From contig CAXHCA010000021.1 of assembly GCA_964015035.1 (NCBI GenBank), positions 1 through 59,931 of the forward strand: 59,931 nt of DNA. The letters run 5' to 3'. Shown here in pieces: positions 16,854 through 26,806 of this stretch (positions are counted from its first letter, which is position 1; every line of letters begins with the position of its first letter). Made by a program: the position numbers and the translations under genes. The notes below the pieces were generated by a model. The model worked only from the letters and a program-made list of their open reading frames with translations. It was not told the origin of the DNA and did no database searches. The DNA comes from BQJU01 sp964015035. Its GTDB lineage: Bacteria > Bacteroidota > Bacteroidia > Chitinophagales > Saprospiraceae.

Positions 16854-19800
16854 TTATCGCATCAGCGTAATGTCTCCTTTGTAAGGAATGACTTCTCCGT
16901 CGAGGAATTCGACTTCGATGTAATAGACATAGACGCCGGTATTCATTAGTTTACCCCGGTGCATGCCATCCCAGCCGTGGAATGGATCATTTGGCGGGAA
17001 GCCATATTGTTCATAAACGGATTCGCCCCAGCGGTTGAAGATCAGGAAGCTCCTGATTTGAGCCACATCTGGTCCAGTTTGTACGTAAAACTTATCATTT
17101 TGGCCATCGTTATTTGGCGAGAAGATATTCGGGATAAAGACTTGTCTTCTTCTATCCACAAAGACCGTGATCTCGTCGGAATCAGAGCAACCATTTTCGT
17201 CAACTACGGTGACCACATAAGTGGTGGTAAACATCGGACTGGCCGTTGGGTTGAAGCAATCTAAATCCAGGGTGTCGCCAAAACAATCCAATGTAGCACC
17301 ATTTTTCCATTGATAGCCCTCCACCGGATAAGTAGTAATGGCATTTAGATCAACTGATTCCCCTAGTTTGATAAATTCATCAGTGCCAAGGTCAACAATC
17401 AGTTCCTGTGGTTGGGATACGGTTAGCTCTTCGGTCCAAACACAACCATTGGCATCCTGAACCTGGAGTTCATATATGCCTACTTCAAGATTGGCAAAGA
17501 GATTTGAAGCACTCAGCGCCTGGTTGTTGAGGCTATAGAGGTAAGGTCCGACCCCTCCGGCTACATCTGTTACATTAATAATCCCTTCTGTATCACCAAA
17601 ACAAGCCGGGTCAGTGACTTCAGACAGGGCCGTGATTGGCTGGGGAGCAGTAAGTACCGCATCCGCTACGCTTTCACAACCATTGCCATCTGTAATCAGT
17701 ACGCTGTAACTGCCTGGTGCCAGATTATTGATATTCGGAGTGGTGCTACCATTTGACCAAGAGTATTCGTAATTGCCAACCCCTCCAACTACGCTAGATT
17801 CGATACTACCATCACTTTCATCATCACAGCTGATGTTGAAGCCACTATAGTCAGAAAGATTTAATGCAACTTGGATAGGATCGGGTTGTTCAATGGTAAC
17901 GGTCACCTGGTATTCGATATCAAAAGCATCTACCACCACAATGCGGTAAGTGCCAGCGGGGAGATTACTGATAAGGGTACTCAGGTTGTTGTCATCAATC
18001 GATCCATTACCGGTCATACTGCCATCCAATGAAAACCAATCATAACTATAAGGAGGCGTTCCAACCGTCAAAGCAAAGTCGACAAAACCATCCGACAAAC
18101 CAAAACAGGTGACGGATCCTTCACTCATGGTTACTGCCAACTCACAAGGGTGAGTGGTCAAGTCAAGAATGACGGTACTATCACAACCGGAAACACTGGT
18201 CAGTGGTACCTGGAAGATACCCGAAGAACCAAAGCTTAGTCCACCTACTTCGTAGGTCTCATCGTCACAGATGATTTCAGTCAGTTCAGTGACGTACACC
18301 GGATTGACGGTTAGATTGAGGTAGACAATACTATCGCAGCCCGTGGCGGCGCTGCTTAGTGTATCGACATAATTGCCTTGCATGGTATAGCTGGAAAGAC
18401 CGACCTCAAAGGAGCCCCCGTCACAGATTTCTTCGGTGAGGAAGGTTTCTGCGGTTGGAATAACCGTTAGATCGAGATTAACGATACTATCACAACCAGT
18501 GCTGGCCATAAGAATGTCTTGATAAACTCCACTGGAATTGTATGTAGAACCACCTACTGAGTAGGTTTCGCCCTGACAGATGGATACATCCAGGTCCGTC
18601 ACCTCAATGGGTATGATAGAAAGATCGAGGTTCACGGTACTGTCACAGCCATTGGCTGCCACTAAAATGTTTTGATAGATACCGGCAACTGTATATAATG
18701 AATCTCCTACTGGCATGACATCACCGTCGCAAATCGCTACGGCCAGGTCAGTCGTGTATACGTCATTGACAGTCAGGTTGAGCGTAACAATACTGTCACA
18801 GCCGGTAAAGGCGGTCAGGGTATCCACAAAGACACCACTAGTGGAATACATAGATCCCCCGATCGTAACGATACCGCCATCACAAATTGTCGAATCAACG
18901 GTGGTGGTAGGAATATCAAAAACAGTCAGATCCAAATAAACGAAACTATCACATCCATCCTGAGCAAGGAATTGAGTGGTGTATTGCCCCGATGTTGTAT
19001 AGGTATTGGGTCCAACAGTATAACTTTCGCCGTCGCAAATGCTGGCAGCCACCGGCGTTTCATAGAAACTGGTCACATTTAGGTTCAAATTAACGGTACT
19101 ATCACAACCCATTGCGGAGGTCAATACATTGGTATAAGTGCCGGTTAGGTTGTAGATCGAATCTCCCACCATATAACTTCCGCCCTGACAGATACTTATG
19201 TTCAGGTTGGTGACCGGATTTGGAGCTACGGTCAGGTCGAGGAAGACAAGGCTATCACAACCATTGGCAGCCACCAAGGTGTCGATGTAAGTGCCGGTGG
19301 TCGTGTAAGAAGAAGAACCAACCTCAAAAGAGCTACCATCACAAATGAGTTCGATTAGATTCGTCTCTGGGACATCCAAAATGGTTAGGTTCAAGAATAC
19401 AATACTATCACAACCGTTGGCAGCAACAAGTGTATCAACGGAGTTGCCCCCTTGGGTATAAGACGAAGTGCCCACCATATAGGTCTCACCATCGCAGATG
19501 GATTCAATCAAGTTGGTAATAGGTACGTTGAGTACGGTCAAATTGAGCGAGACAATACTATCACAACCGTTAGCGGCAGTCAGGGTATCGACAAAACTAC
19601 CGGTCGTATTATAAGTAGAAGTACCCACCATATAGGTTTCGCCATCACAAATCGATTCATTAAGGGTGACCTCCGGAACATTGAGTACGGTCAAATTGAG
19701 CGTTACCACACTATCACAGCCCGTTACTTCTGATGAAAAGATATCCTCGTAAGTGCCGGTACTGGAATAAGTAGAACCACCAACGGTAAAACTTTCTCCA

Positions 19801-22307
19801 TCGCAAACGCTTTCATTCAATTCCGTATAGAGTGTGGGATTCACCGTCAGGTCAAGGTAAGCGATGCTATCACACCCCTGCGAGGTGACAAACGACTCCT
19901 CGTAAAAACCGGTCTGATCATAGAAGTTGGAACCAAGTGGAAAATTTTCTCCTTCACAGATGATTGCGTAAGTGGTGTCTCGCAATACATCTTCTATTTC
20001 TAGGAATAAATATACAATACTGTCGCAGCCAATACTGGCTGTAAGTGTATCAACGTAATTTCCGGCATTATCATATAGAGAGGTGCCCACCGTGTAAGTC
20101 ATGCCCGTACAAATGGCAATATCAAGGGTGTCGCGATAGGCCTCTATCACTTCGAGATCGAGGGTCACAATACTATCGCAGCCGGTAGCAGCAGTCAAGG
20201 TATCAATATACAGACCTGATGAGTTATAAGTAGAAGTACCAACCTCATAAGATTCCCCAAAACAAATGGCAATATCAAGTGGGGTTTGAGGAATTTCAAA
20301 AACGGTCAAATCTAGATTGACGGTACTATCACAACCGGCCGCGGCAGTCAAAACCACAGAATATTGTCCTTGAACGGTAAAGGTCGAATCTCCCACAGAA
20401 TAAGAATCTCCATCGCAAATTTCTGCACTAAGGTCATTGATGATTTCAGTCAAGACACTTAAATCCAGGTTGACAATACTATCACACCCATTGCTGGAAG
20501 GCAGGATGGTCTGGTAGGTTCCGGTTTGCGAATAGGTGGAATCACCTACGGAGAAACTGGAACCAGCACAGATGTTTTCTTGGAGATCTGTAACAGAATT
20601 ATTGTTTACAGTGAGATTTAGCGTTGCGGTACTGTCACAACCGCTGGCTGCAGTAAAGATTTCTGAATAGGAACCGGTAGCAGAATAGTAAGTTGTTCCC
20701 AGCAAGGCTGAATCTCCTTCACAGATGGTAACGTTGTCAACTGTTGCGATCGGGGTTTGTACCGTCAGATCGAGGTTGATGATGCTATCACAGCCCAGGT
20801 AGGAAGGTAGCGTTGTGGTGTAGAATCCTGTGGTATTATAGGTGTTGGATCCAATGATGACTTCCTCTCCCGGACAAATGATGGTATCTATTTCGGTGAG
20901 TGGTGCGTTGATACTTAGATTGACGGTCACGGTACTATCACAACCTCCGATACTTTCGATCGTGGCGGTATGAAATCCCGGAGTATTAAAAGCAAAAAAG
21001 TCACCAATAAAGAAAAACTCCCCTTGGCAAATAGTCGCTTGTATACTTACAGGTTCGGGTACCGGATAAACGAATAGCGCCAGATTGACTATGCTATCAC
21101 AGCCCGAGCTGGATTGTAGGATGTGGCTATAGGCTCCTGTCTCATCGTGCACATAGGTATTGATACCATCTGTAATGGTGATGCTTTCCCCTTCACAAAT
21201 ATTCTCATGCAAAATTTCATTATAAACGGGGTTAACGATCAAATTGACCGTTAATACGCTATCACAACCACTGTTGGCTGCTTGCAGCAATACTTCGAAA
21301 GTTCCAGGTTGGCTGAAAATCTCAAGATTTCCGAAATTGTCCATTACGGAGAAAACCTCCCCTTGGCAGATCTCAGCATCCACACTGGCATAAACCGGAT
21401 CTACAACGGTAAGGTTGATCACATATTCCTGTAAACAGCCTTCCTCGGTGTATTCGAAAAAGCTGTGCGTACCAGGTGTGCTAAAGGTCATACCTGCCAC
21501 GGTATAAGTTCTACCTTGACAAATGACTGGATTTTCGATAATTGGTGGGAGTGCTGTAATGGGAAAGGTTTCACATATCGGAGTTCCATCTTCACAAGGG
21601 TTAGATGGATTAACACAAAGCTGGAAGGAATTACCTGAGGTCGGAATCGGAACCGTGATCGTTTGGTCATATCCGATGAGGGTCCCATTTAAGGTCCATT
21701 CATAGATACTGGCACCAGAGACGCCAACGGCAGTAAAATCAAACATACCGCCTGGGCAAAACGGCCCCATTCCAACAATGCTGGGGGTGCCAGCCACAGG
21801 AGGTGCCTCTGCCAATCCACTAGTCACGTCGATGGAAAATTCACAAATATCTCCAAAGCTACCATCAACAACCAAAAAATAGATACCTCCCGGCATCAGA
21901 CCGGTAGCAGTAAAGGTGAACGTCTGGTTTTCAGGCATAGTAGGTTCACAATTACTCACTAGATCAAAATCCGTACAGTCTAAGGTATTGTAAATACCAA
22001 TCTGTAAGCCATCCCCTGAATTACAGTTGAACGGAGTAATATTCATAGTGATACTGGGCGTTCCAGCTACAAACCCAAGCCATTGGGTATTGTGTAATTG
22101 TGGCGCACAAAATCCATCGGGTGCTTCCCCCAATGCTGTTTCAGAGTTGGTGCCTACATATCCGTCAAATCCGGTACAAAGTACGCAGGCTTCAGAGCAG
22201 AGGCTGGTCAAAACGACCTCGTCATCGGGACATCCGCCAGGCGGTTGTTGTCCCCAACTAAATGTGGCACATAATAAGAGCAAAAAAGGTAGTAGTGTTC
22301 TCTTCAT
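16854..22307 (-). CDS. Giant T9SS surface protein with about 21 tandem 51-residue repeats
   Basis: The chosen ATG (22305-22307) gives 1817 residues with signal peptide MKRTLLPFLLLLCATFSWGQ. The N-terminal 300 residues include a Cys-rich region and a PKD-like stretch. About 21 tandem repeats of about 51 residues follow. Each has ICxGExYxVGxSTY, a middle Gly strand, NGCDSIVxLNLTV and a variable linker. Every repeat keeps one Cys near its start and one in GCDS, so each probably has an internal or inter-repeat disulfide. Three SprB-like modules follow (CFGLSDG, SCDDESDGS, CFGDTEG). The protein ends in a gliding-motility-associated C-terminal domain (FIPNIFSPNNDGQNDKF ... FNRWGE ... YIEVEF). It is a likely type IX-exported adhesin or filament. 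Confidence 0.92.
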   Translation of the reverse strand: MKRTLLPFLLLLCATFSWGQQPPGGCPDDEVVLTSLCSEACVLCTGFDGYVGTNSETALGEAPDGFCAPQLHNTQWLGFVAGTPSITMNITPFNCNSGDGLQIGIYNTLDCTDFDLVSNCEPTMPENQTFTFTATGLMPGGIYFLVVDGSFGDICEFSIDVTSGLAEAPPVAGTPSIVGMGPFCPGGMFDFTAVGVSGASIYEWTLNGTLIGYDQTITVPIPTSGNSFQLCVNPSNPCEDGTPICETFPITALPPIIENPVICQGRTYTVAGMTFSTPGTHSFFEYTEEGCLQEYVINLTVVDPVYASVDAEICQGEVFSVMDNFGNLEIFSQPGTFEVLLQAANSGCDSVLTVNLIVNPVYNEILHENICEGESITITDGINTYVHDETGAYSHILQSSSGCDSIVNLALFVYPVPEPVSIQATICQGEFFFIGDFFAFNTPGFHTATIESIGGCDSTVTVNLSINAPLTEIDTIICPGEEVIIGSNTYNTTGFYTTTLPSYLGCDSIINLDLTVQTPIATVDNVTICEGDSALLGTTYYSATGSYSEIFTAASGCDSTATLNLTVNNNSVTDLQENICAGSSFSVGDSTYSQTGTYQTILPSSNGCDSIVNLDLSVLTEIINDLSAEICDGDSYSVGDSTFTVQGQYSVVLTAAAGCDSTVNLDLTVFEIPQTPLDIAICFGESYEVGTSTYNSSGLYIDTLTAATGCDSIVTLDLEVIEAYRDTLDIAICTGMTYTVGTSLYDNAGNYVDTLTASIGCDSIVYLFLEIEDVLRDTTYAIICEGENFPLGSNFYDQTGFYEESFVTSQGCDSIAYLDLTVNPTLYTELNESVCDGESFTVGGSTYSSTGTYEDIFSSEVTGCDSVVTLNLTVLNVPEVTLNESICDGETYMVGTSTYNTTGSFVDTLTAANGCDSIVSLNLTVLNVPITNLIESICDGETYMVGTSSYTQGGNSVDTLVAANGCDSIVFLNLTILDVPETNLIELICDGSSFEVGSSSYTTTGTYIDTLVAANGCDSLVFLDLTVAPNPVTNLNISICQGGSYMVGDSIYNLTGTYTNVLTSAMGCDSTVNLNLNVTSFYETPVAASICDGESYTVGPNTYTTSGQYTTQFLAQDGCDSFVYLDLTVFDIPTTTVDSTICDGGIVTIGGSMYSTSGVFVDTLTAFTGCDSIVTLNLTVNDVYTTDLAVAICDGDVMPVGDSLYTVAGIYQNILVAANGCDSTVNLDLSIIPIEVTDLDVSICQGETYSVGGSTYNSSGVYQDILMASTGCDSIVNLDLTVIPTAETFLTEEICDGGSFEVGLSSYTMQGNYVDTLSSAATGCDSIVYLNLTVNPVYVTELTEIICDDETYEVGGLSFGSSGIFQVPLTSVSGCDSTVILDLTTHPCELAVTMSEGSVTCFGLSDGFVDFALTVGTPPYSYDWFSLDGSMTGNGSIDDNNLSTLISNLPAGTYRIVVVDAFDIEYQVTVTIEQPDPIQVALNLSDYSGFNISCDDESDGSIESSVVGGVGNYEYSWSNGSTTPNINNLAPGSYSVLITDGNGCESVADAVLTAPQPITALSEVTDPACFGDTEGIINVTDVAGGVGPYLYSLNNQALSASNLFANLEVGIYELQVQDANGCVWTEELTVSQPQELIVDLGTDEFIKLGESVDLNAITTYPVEGYQWKNGATLDCFGDTLDLDCFNPTASPMFTTTYVVTVVDENGCSDSDEITVFVDRRRQVFIPNIFSPNNDGQNDKFYVQTGPDVAQIRSFLIFNRWGESVYEQYGFPPNDPFHGWDGMHRGKLMNTGVYVYYIEVEFLDGEVIPYKGDITLMR
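18130..21420 (-). repeat. Tandem 153-bp coding repeats of the T9SS protein
   Basis: The motif encoding GCDS (read on the plus strand as ACTATCACAACC or close variants) recurs about every 150 bases, 21 times, between about 18170 and 21270. Units around 19380-19700 are the most alike, suggesting the most recent duplications; outer units have diverged. It is a protein-domain array, not a CRISPR. Confidence 0.9.
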
Positions 22308-22757
22308 AATACGAGTGGTTACACTGATGTAAGTAAGGATGTTCAATAAATTAATTCCAAAAAAAATATCGTTTGTTCGTGGGGGGACGAATAACGAATA
22401 CCTTAATTCTTAAGCTTTCTACGAAGCGGAAGCAATTTAGGTTTCATAGGTATAACCGATAATGGATGATACAACAGAGGAGAGAGCTAAGGTTTGATGA
22501 ATTTTTTTTGGGGCAAGAACAATATTTGTTTTTATTCTCTATTGTACAGATACAAATATATTAAATGACGCTGCCTTGATGAAATATTTTTTTTATCGGC
22601 AATAACTAAAAATATTTCATTTTTAGGTACAAAAATGACTACTTTATTACGAATACCTCAAAAATACCCTTTTAAATCTAAAAACAGAATATGATTTTTT
22701 AGCAGGGTGTTTATCCAAATAAAGTTTTAGTGTCCTATGGTGTTACAATTTTGGGAA
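22308..22757. other. AT-rich intergenic region
   Basis: No gene, RNA or clear promoter is recognised in this 450-base region. It is strongly AT-rich with several A/T runs and must contain the promoter of the T9SS repeat protein and the 3' end of the phosphatase transcript. Confidence 0.5.
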
Positions 22758-23885
22758 TTAGCGCGACAATTCTGTAGAAAAATGTAAGGCCGACCGAATT
22801 TTATCGTGTATGGCGGTATTCTCGTAAATTCCACTGAAGGATTCAGCCCCTGGGCCAAAAGCAAATACTGGAATTAAGGAAGCCGTGTGATAATCTGTGG
22901 TAAATCCGGCTACAATGGTATCCATATTGGACCCTTGGTTAATGGAGTATCCTCCCGTTTCATGGTCGGCCGTTACAATCACAAGTGTTTCTCCATCTTC
23001 ACGGGCAAATTCAAGCACCTCCCCGATGGCCCGGTCAAAATCAATCATCTCACTGATAATGTATTCGGAGTCTTTGGCATGCCCTCCCCAATCAATTTGT
23101 GCGCCCTCAACCATCAGGAAAAAGCCTTTTTCATTGTGATTATTGAGGAAGATACATCCCAACTTACTGGCTGGGACCAAATAATCACGTCCCTTGGTGG
23201 CCATTTTGGGATCGCCATCAGCCGTGAAATAGGCAAATTTCTTTTTAAAATCCACTACAATTTGACCTAAGTCTTCCTTGAAGTAGTCCGTGACAAAATA
23301 GCCGTTTTGCTCTAGTTTCCGATAGAGATTTTGACCATCTTTCCGCCGGTCAAAGTACTTTTTGCCGCCACCCACAATAAAATCTATTTCGGTTTTGAGG
23401 AAGGCTTTGGCAATATCCTCCATTTGGTTGCGGGAAGGGACATGGGCAACAAATGCCGCCGGGGTGGCGTGTACTATGGTGGAGGTAGAGACCATTCCAG
23501 TAGCGAGGCCCCGCTTTTTAGCCTCTTCGACAAGGTTGGTAACAGGCTTGCCATTTTTATCAACACCAATGGCGCCATTATTGGTTTTTACACCGCAGGC
23601 AAAGGCCGTAGCCCCTGCAGCAGAATCGGTAATCAGATTATTTGCAGCATAGGTTTTGAGTAGTCCAACCACCGGAAATGCTTCCAGGTTCAGCTGGTTA
23701 CCATTGCGGTATAGGCCCGCGCTAATTTGGGTTAGCCCCATCCCGTCACCGATCATCAGGATAACATTCTTAGGGTGTTTTTTAATCGCCGTAGCAGATT
23801 TTGTAGAGGGGACAGCCGGGATAGAGGTTGGCTCATTGCAGGCAACGAAAAAAAACAGGCTTACAAAAAAGAGGACATGCTTCAT
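22758..23885 (-). CDS. Alkaline phosphatase, PhoA family, lipoprotein
   Basis: The 375-residue phosphomonoesterase has a lipoprotein signal (MKHVLFFVSLFFFVAC, Cys16). The metal site begins at VILMIGDGMG (Asp47). The nucleophile Ser88 is in TDSAAGATA. Zinc/Mg ligands are in QIDWGGHAKD and VTADHETGGY, with a final His in the TDYHTA loop. It is smaller than E. coli PhoA but complete. The start is 6 bp downstream of dprA, so the two are probably co-transcribed. It likely releases phosphate from organic esters at the cell envelope. Confidence 0.95.
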   Translation of the reverse strand: MKHVLFFVSLFFFVACNEPTSIPAVPSTKSATAIKKHPKNVILMIGDGMGLTQISAGLYRNGNQLNLEAFPVVGLLKTYAANNLITDSAAGATAFACGVKTNNGAIGVDKNGKPVTNLVEEAKKRGLATGMVSTSTIVHATPAAFVAHVPSRNQMEDIAKAFLKTEIDFIVGGGKKYFDRRKDGQNLYRKLEQNGYFVTDYFKEDLGQIVVDFKKKFAYFTADGDPKMATKGRDYLVPASKLGCIFLNNHNEKGFFLMVEGAQIDWGGHAKDSEYIISEMIDFDRAIGEVLEFAREDGETLVIVTADHETGGYSINQGSNMDTIVAGFTTDYHTASLIPVFAFGPGAESFSGIYENTAIHDKIRSALHFSTELSR

Positions 23886-23891
23886 GTTTGT

Positions 23892-24998
23892 TCAAATTAA
23901 AATGTATCGCTTACCGGGCAATGATTTGACCATGCCTTTAAACTCCAAATTGAGCAAGAGACTAGCCATTTCGCTATTGGTTTTTTTACAATTAAACGTC
24001 AAGGAGTCGATGTCAAGCTCTTCATTTTGGCGCAACAAATCTACAACTATTTTTTCTTCTGGCGATAATTCGATGAACAGCTGCTGCTGTATTTGCCGGC
24101 GTTCCTGGTCCATAGCTCTCCAACGCATCACATAGGCGAGGTCTTCTGCACTTTCGAGCAGAGCTGCTCGGTGGGATTTGATCAATAAATTGCAACCTTT
24201 GGCAAATGAATCTTTAATCCTTCCGGGGACCGCAAATACATCTTTGTTGTAATCGTTGGCAAACTGAGCTGATATCATAGACCCTCCTTTTTTAGCCGTT
24301 TCCACCACAATGAGGGCATCACAAAGACTGGAGATAATGCGATTTCGCATGGGAAAATGCTCTCGTTCCGGTGTAGTCTGGTGGCTAAATTCTGTCAATA
24401 AACCGCCATTTTCAACCATCTTTAACCCAATATGGTGATGTTGGGGAGGATAGAGTTCCAGCAATCCATTCCCTAGCACCCCAATTGTAGGTATTTGACA
24501 ATCCAAACACTTTCGATGGGCTGTAATGTCAATGCCAAAGGCCAATCCACTGACCACGGTAACGCCGTATTGTGTCAGCCCCTCTACAATTTCTTCACAC
24601 ATTTGCACCCCATAAGGACTCGGTTTTCGCGTCCCAACAATTCCTACTGTTCTTAAGGCATTAAGATCTGCATTGCCTCGGTAATAGAGCAATATGGGCG
24701 CATCATTGTAGTGCCGAAGTCGGGAAGGGTAGTTTTTGTCTAAATAATAGAAAGTTTGGATCTTGTTTTTTTCGATATATCGAATTTCTGCTTCCGCTTG
24801 TTGCAATATTTTCTGTTCTACTACCAAGCGAGCGGTTCGCTCCCCAATGGATGGAATTTTCATCAATGTGGATTTTTTGGCAGAAAATACTTCGCGGGCA
24901 CTGCCACAATGGGCAATCAAATTTCGAGCAGTGATCGGTCCCACATGGGGGATCATGGTGATTCCAATCTTGTAGAGTAGGTCTTCCATCAATCGCAA
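23892..24998 (-). CDS. dprA: DNA-processing protein DprA
   Basis: DprA loads RecA on incoming single-stranded DNA during natural transformation. The 368-residue length is normal. An N-terminal HhH/SAM-like region (GPITARNLIAHCGS) is followed by the Rossmann domain: GIVGTRKPSPYG, VSGLAFGIDITAH, FPMRNRIIS and AKKGGSMISA. The C-terminal winged-helix domain (EEKIVVDLLRQNEELDIDSL) is present. The frame begins at MRLMEDLLY; the Met at 24989 is an alternative start. It is the first gene of a pair with the phosphatase. No other competence gene is nearby. Confidence 0.95.
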   Translation of the reverse strand: MRLMEDLLYKIGITMIPHVGPITARNLIAHCGSAREVFSAKKSTLMKIPSIGERTARLVVEQKILQQAEAEIRYIEKNKIQTFYYLDKNYPSRLRHYNDAPILLYYRGNADLNALRTVGIVGTRKPSPYGVQMCEEIVEGLTQYGVTVVSGLAFGIDITAHRKCLDCQIPTIGVLGNGLLELYPPQHHHIGLKMVENGGLLTEFSHQTTPEREHFPMRNRIISSLCDALIVVETAKKGGSMISAQFANDYNKDVFAVPGRIKDSFAKGCNLLIKSHRAALLESAEDLAYVMRWRAMDQERRQIQQQLFIELSPEEKIVVDLLRQNEELDIDSLTFNCKKTNSEMASLLLNLEFKGMVKSLPGKRYILI

Positions 24999-25210
24999 TT
25001 TTTATGGATCAACAGCGATATAAAAATCAACCCCCTCTTTTGTAAGGAGTAGATAATTATGCTGTTTGGAAAAATTAAGTGGCTTGAAAATTGCCTAAAC
25101 TGCGAAAAATGAAATGATGATTGCGAAAGGAAATATAAAATCCGTATGGACCAACTCGAAATTAACGGTAAAACATAAATAGCAATTTTCAGCTGCAAAA
25201 TAAGTTTAAT

Positions 25211-25244
25211 TTTGTAAATAAAGCAATCAAATCAGCTATTTTTG
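25211..25244 (+). promoter_or_regulatory. Bacteroidota-type promoter of the SH3 protein
   Basis: TTTG (25211-25214), 22 bases, then TATTTTTG (25237-25244), a good TAnnTTTG -7 box about 30 bases upstream of the start codon at 25273. Confidence 0.55.
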
Positions 25245-25272
25245 CCTTGAAAGCAGGTCAAAAAGAACTACT

Positions 25273-25791
25273 ATGACGAAAAAAAAATTACTACCTCGCG
25301 TTGAATTAATCCTCATCCTGATTTTTTTTATCGCCTTTATTAGCTGGGCGATGCGCAAATGTGGGGATACCCAAAAACAATTTCAGGAGGAAGCCGCAAT
25401 CGAACAAGCGGAAGCTATTGACTCTGTGGCTGCATTGCCAACAGTAGCGGATACTACTCCAACCGAATTGACTGCTCGCGAGCGTGCAAGGGCCCAAACT
25501 CCACGAGAACGAGCGATTCGCGAGAAATTCACCCCGCTTTACATTACAATTAATGGCATGAATGTTCGGGAGGAACCCAAACTCACAGGCAAAGTTGTTG
25601 ATCGACTGGAGCTCTACGAAGAAGTTACTTTTCTCAATGAGGTAACCGATTCCACTGAAGAAATTAATCTGGGCCAGATTACCACCAATGAACCCTGGGT
25701 CAAGATCAAAACACGCAAGGGCCGGGTGGGCTGGATTTATGGCGCCGGTGTTTCTTACTACAAAAAGAAACTGGAAGGAGTAGATAATTAA
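25273..25791 (+). CDS. Membrane-anchored bacterial SH3-domain protein
   Basis: The 172-residue protein has an N-terminal transmembrane anchor (VELILILIFFIAFISWAM, about 10-27). An Ala/Glu/Arg-rich linker follows, then a bacterial SH3b domain from about residue 90 (YITINGMNVREEPKLTGKVVD, WVKIKTRKGRVGWIYG). SH3b domains of this kind bind peptidoglycan or peptides in the periplasm. Its stop overlaps the stop of the convergent GH73-fold gene by 4 bp, so the two transcripts overlap at their ends. Both have one membrane anchor and a wall-related domain. Confidence 0.82.
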   Translation: MTKKKLLPRVELILILIFFIAFISWAMRKCGDTQKQFQEEAAIEQAEAIDSVAALPTVADTTPTELTARERARAQTPRERAIREKFTPLYITINGMNVREEPKLTGKVVDRLELYEEVTFLNEVTDSTEEINLGQITTNEPWVKIKTRKGRVGWIYGAGVSYYKKKLEGVDN

Positions 25792-26531
25792 TCATACTCA
25801 TACAGTCGGTAGTGATCAATGATTTTAATCAACTGGTTAGCAAAGCCTTTTCCTCCGCCATATCCGGCTTTTTCTAATGCACCAGCCCACTGGTGATAAT
25901 CACCCGATGGCAGCTCATTATTAGGGAATAGGTAGGTAGTCAGGTACAAACTGTGATCACGGAAACTGGTCCAGGCATTTTCATATTCACGGAAACATTC
26001 GCCTTTATATTTGATCGTTTTACCTTGCCAATCGCTGGTGCAAGGTAGTGCAAAATGGTTATTTTGTTGTTTGGCTAGTGGGTGCTCTCCTGCGTGACTA
26101 ATCAAAAGCGCATTACCCAAAATAATGGAGGCCGGTATCTTGTATTTTACGTTTTCACTTTCGGCAACATGGGCAAAACGACGGATGAAGGCTTCATGAA
26201 TCGGTGTGGCCAACGCCCAAAATTCATCCGCATTGCTCGAACTACTGCCCAAGACACTCGACAAATTGAAGTGGTCTAGTACTGAGGAGAGCAGACCATC
26301 TGTCTGCTGCCCGGCAGGCATTACTTCCGTAAAAGTTTGGCGTTTCACAGGCTGCTCTAAGTGATAGGGCTGCTCCTGAGGGGGCTCCGTTCCATCTGGT
26401 GCATTGAGATTGATTTGGAAGCTAAGGTCTTTCTTGAGCAGGATGAACATTAGGAGCAGGGCTACGGCAATTTTAATCCAATTGCTTTGGAAATATTCTT
26501 TGAGCTGGGAGAGGGTTAATTTATTGTTCAT
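25788..26531 (-). CDS. Membrane-anchored GH73 (glucosaminidase) fold protein, possibly inactive
   Basis: The 247-residue protein starts at ATG 26529-26531. One transmembrane segment is at about residues 17-35. The C-terminal half is a FlgJ/GH73-like domain: ILGNALLISHAG, NNHFALPC, then GECFREYENAWTSFRDHSLYL. In active relatives the first motif reads QAMLESGxG with the catalytic Glu before Ser. Here the aligned residue is Ile in ALLIS, so the catalytic acid seems lost. It may bind rather than cut peptidoglycan. A nearby Glu (HAGEH) could substitute but is displaced. Confidence 0.8.
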   Translation of the reverse strand: MNNKLTLSQLKEYFQSNWIKIAVALLLMFILLKKDLSFQINLNAPDGTEPPQEQPYHLEQPVKRQTFTEVMPAGQQTDGLLSSVLDHFNLSSVLGSSSSNADEFWALATPIHEAFIRRFAHVAESENVKYKIPASIILGNALLISHAGEHPLAKQQNNHFALPCTSDWQGKTIKYKGECFREYENAWTSFRDHSLYLTTYLFPNNELPSGDYHQWAGALEKAGYGGGKGFANQLIKIIDHYRLYEYD

Positions 26532-26611
26532 AACCAAAATGTTTTGTAAAAGTAAAAATAAAACAAAATGTTTTATTTGCAAAACTCTTTTGGGTTTTTT
26601 ATGAAGAAATC

Positions 26612-26643
26612 AAAAAAAAAATGCCTGACAAGATTGCCAGACA
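26612..26643 (-). terminator. Distal terminator downstream of the metB-like gene
   Basis: On the minus strand TGTCTGGCAA pairs with TTGTCAGGCA (two G-U pairs) at 26622-26643 and is followed by at least nine T (A-run 26612-26620). Confidence 0.75.
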
Positions 26644-26785
26644 TTCTTTTCTGAAATGCTTAGTGCTTGCTTGAAGATGGTGCTTTAGCAGCGAAAATTG
26701 CATATTTTGGGTTCTCGCAAGGCTGATTTTTGAGTTCATCTTGGCTGAGCCGAGACGGACGAAAAAATAGCCGAAGTGAGGTTCC

Positions 26786-26806
26786 AAAATCCCGGTTTTA
26801 CCGGGA
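26786..26806 (-). terminator. Proximal terminator-like hairpin downstream of the metB-like gene
   Basis: TCCCGGT and ACCGGGA form a 7-bp stem with a 3-base loop (26790-26806), followed on the minus strand by TTTT. It is about 60 bases after the stop of the gene. Confidence 0.6.

Noticed and set aside
16854..22307. Regular 150-base periodicity resembling a CRISPR or minisatellite array
   Set aside because: The period is within one open reading frame and encodes conserved protein domains (ICxGE...GCDS). Spacing is too long for CRISPR and there is no leader or cas gene.
22308..22346. Extended start of the T9SS repeat protein
   Set aside because: The internal ATG at 22305-22307 directly starts a signal peptide; the upstream 13 codons would disrupt it.
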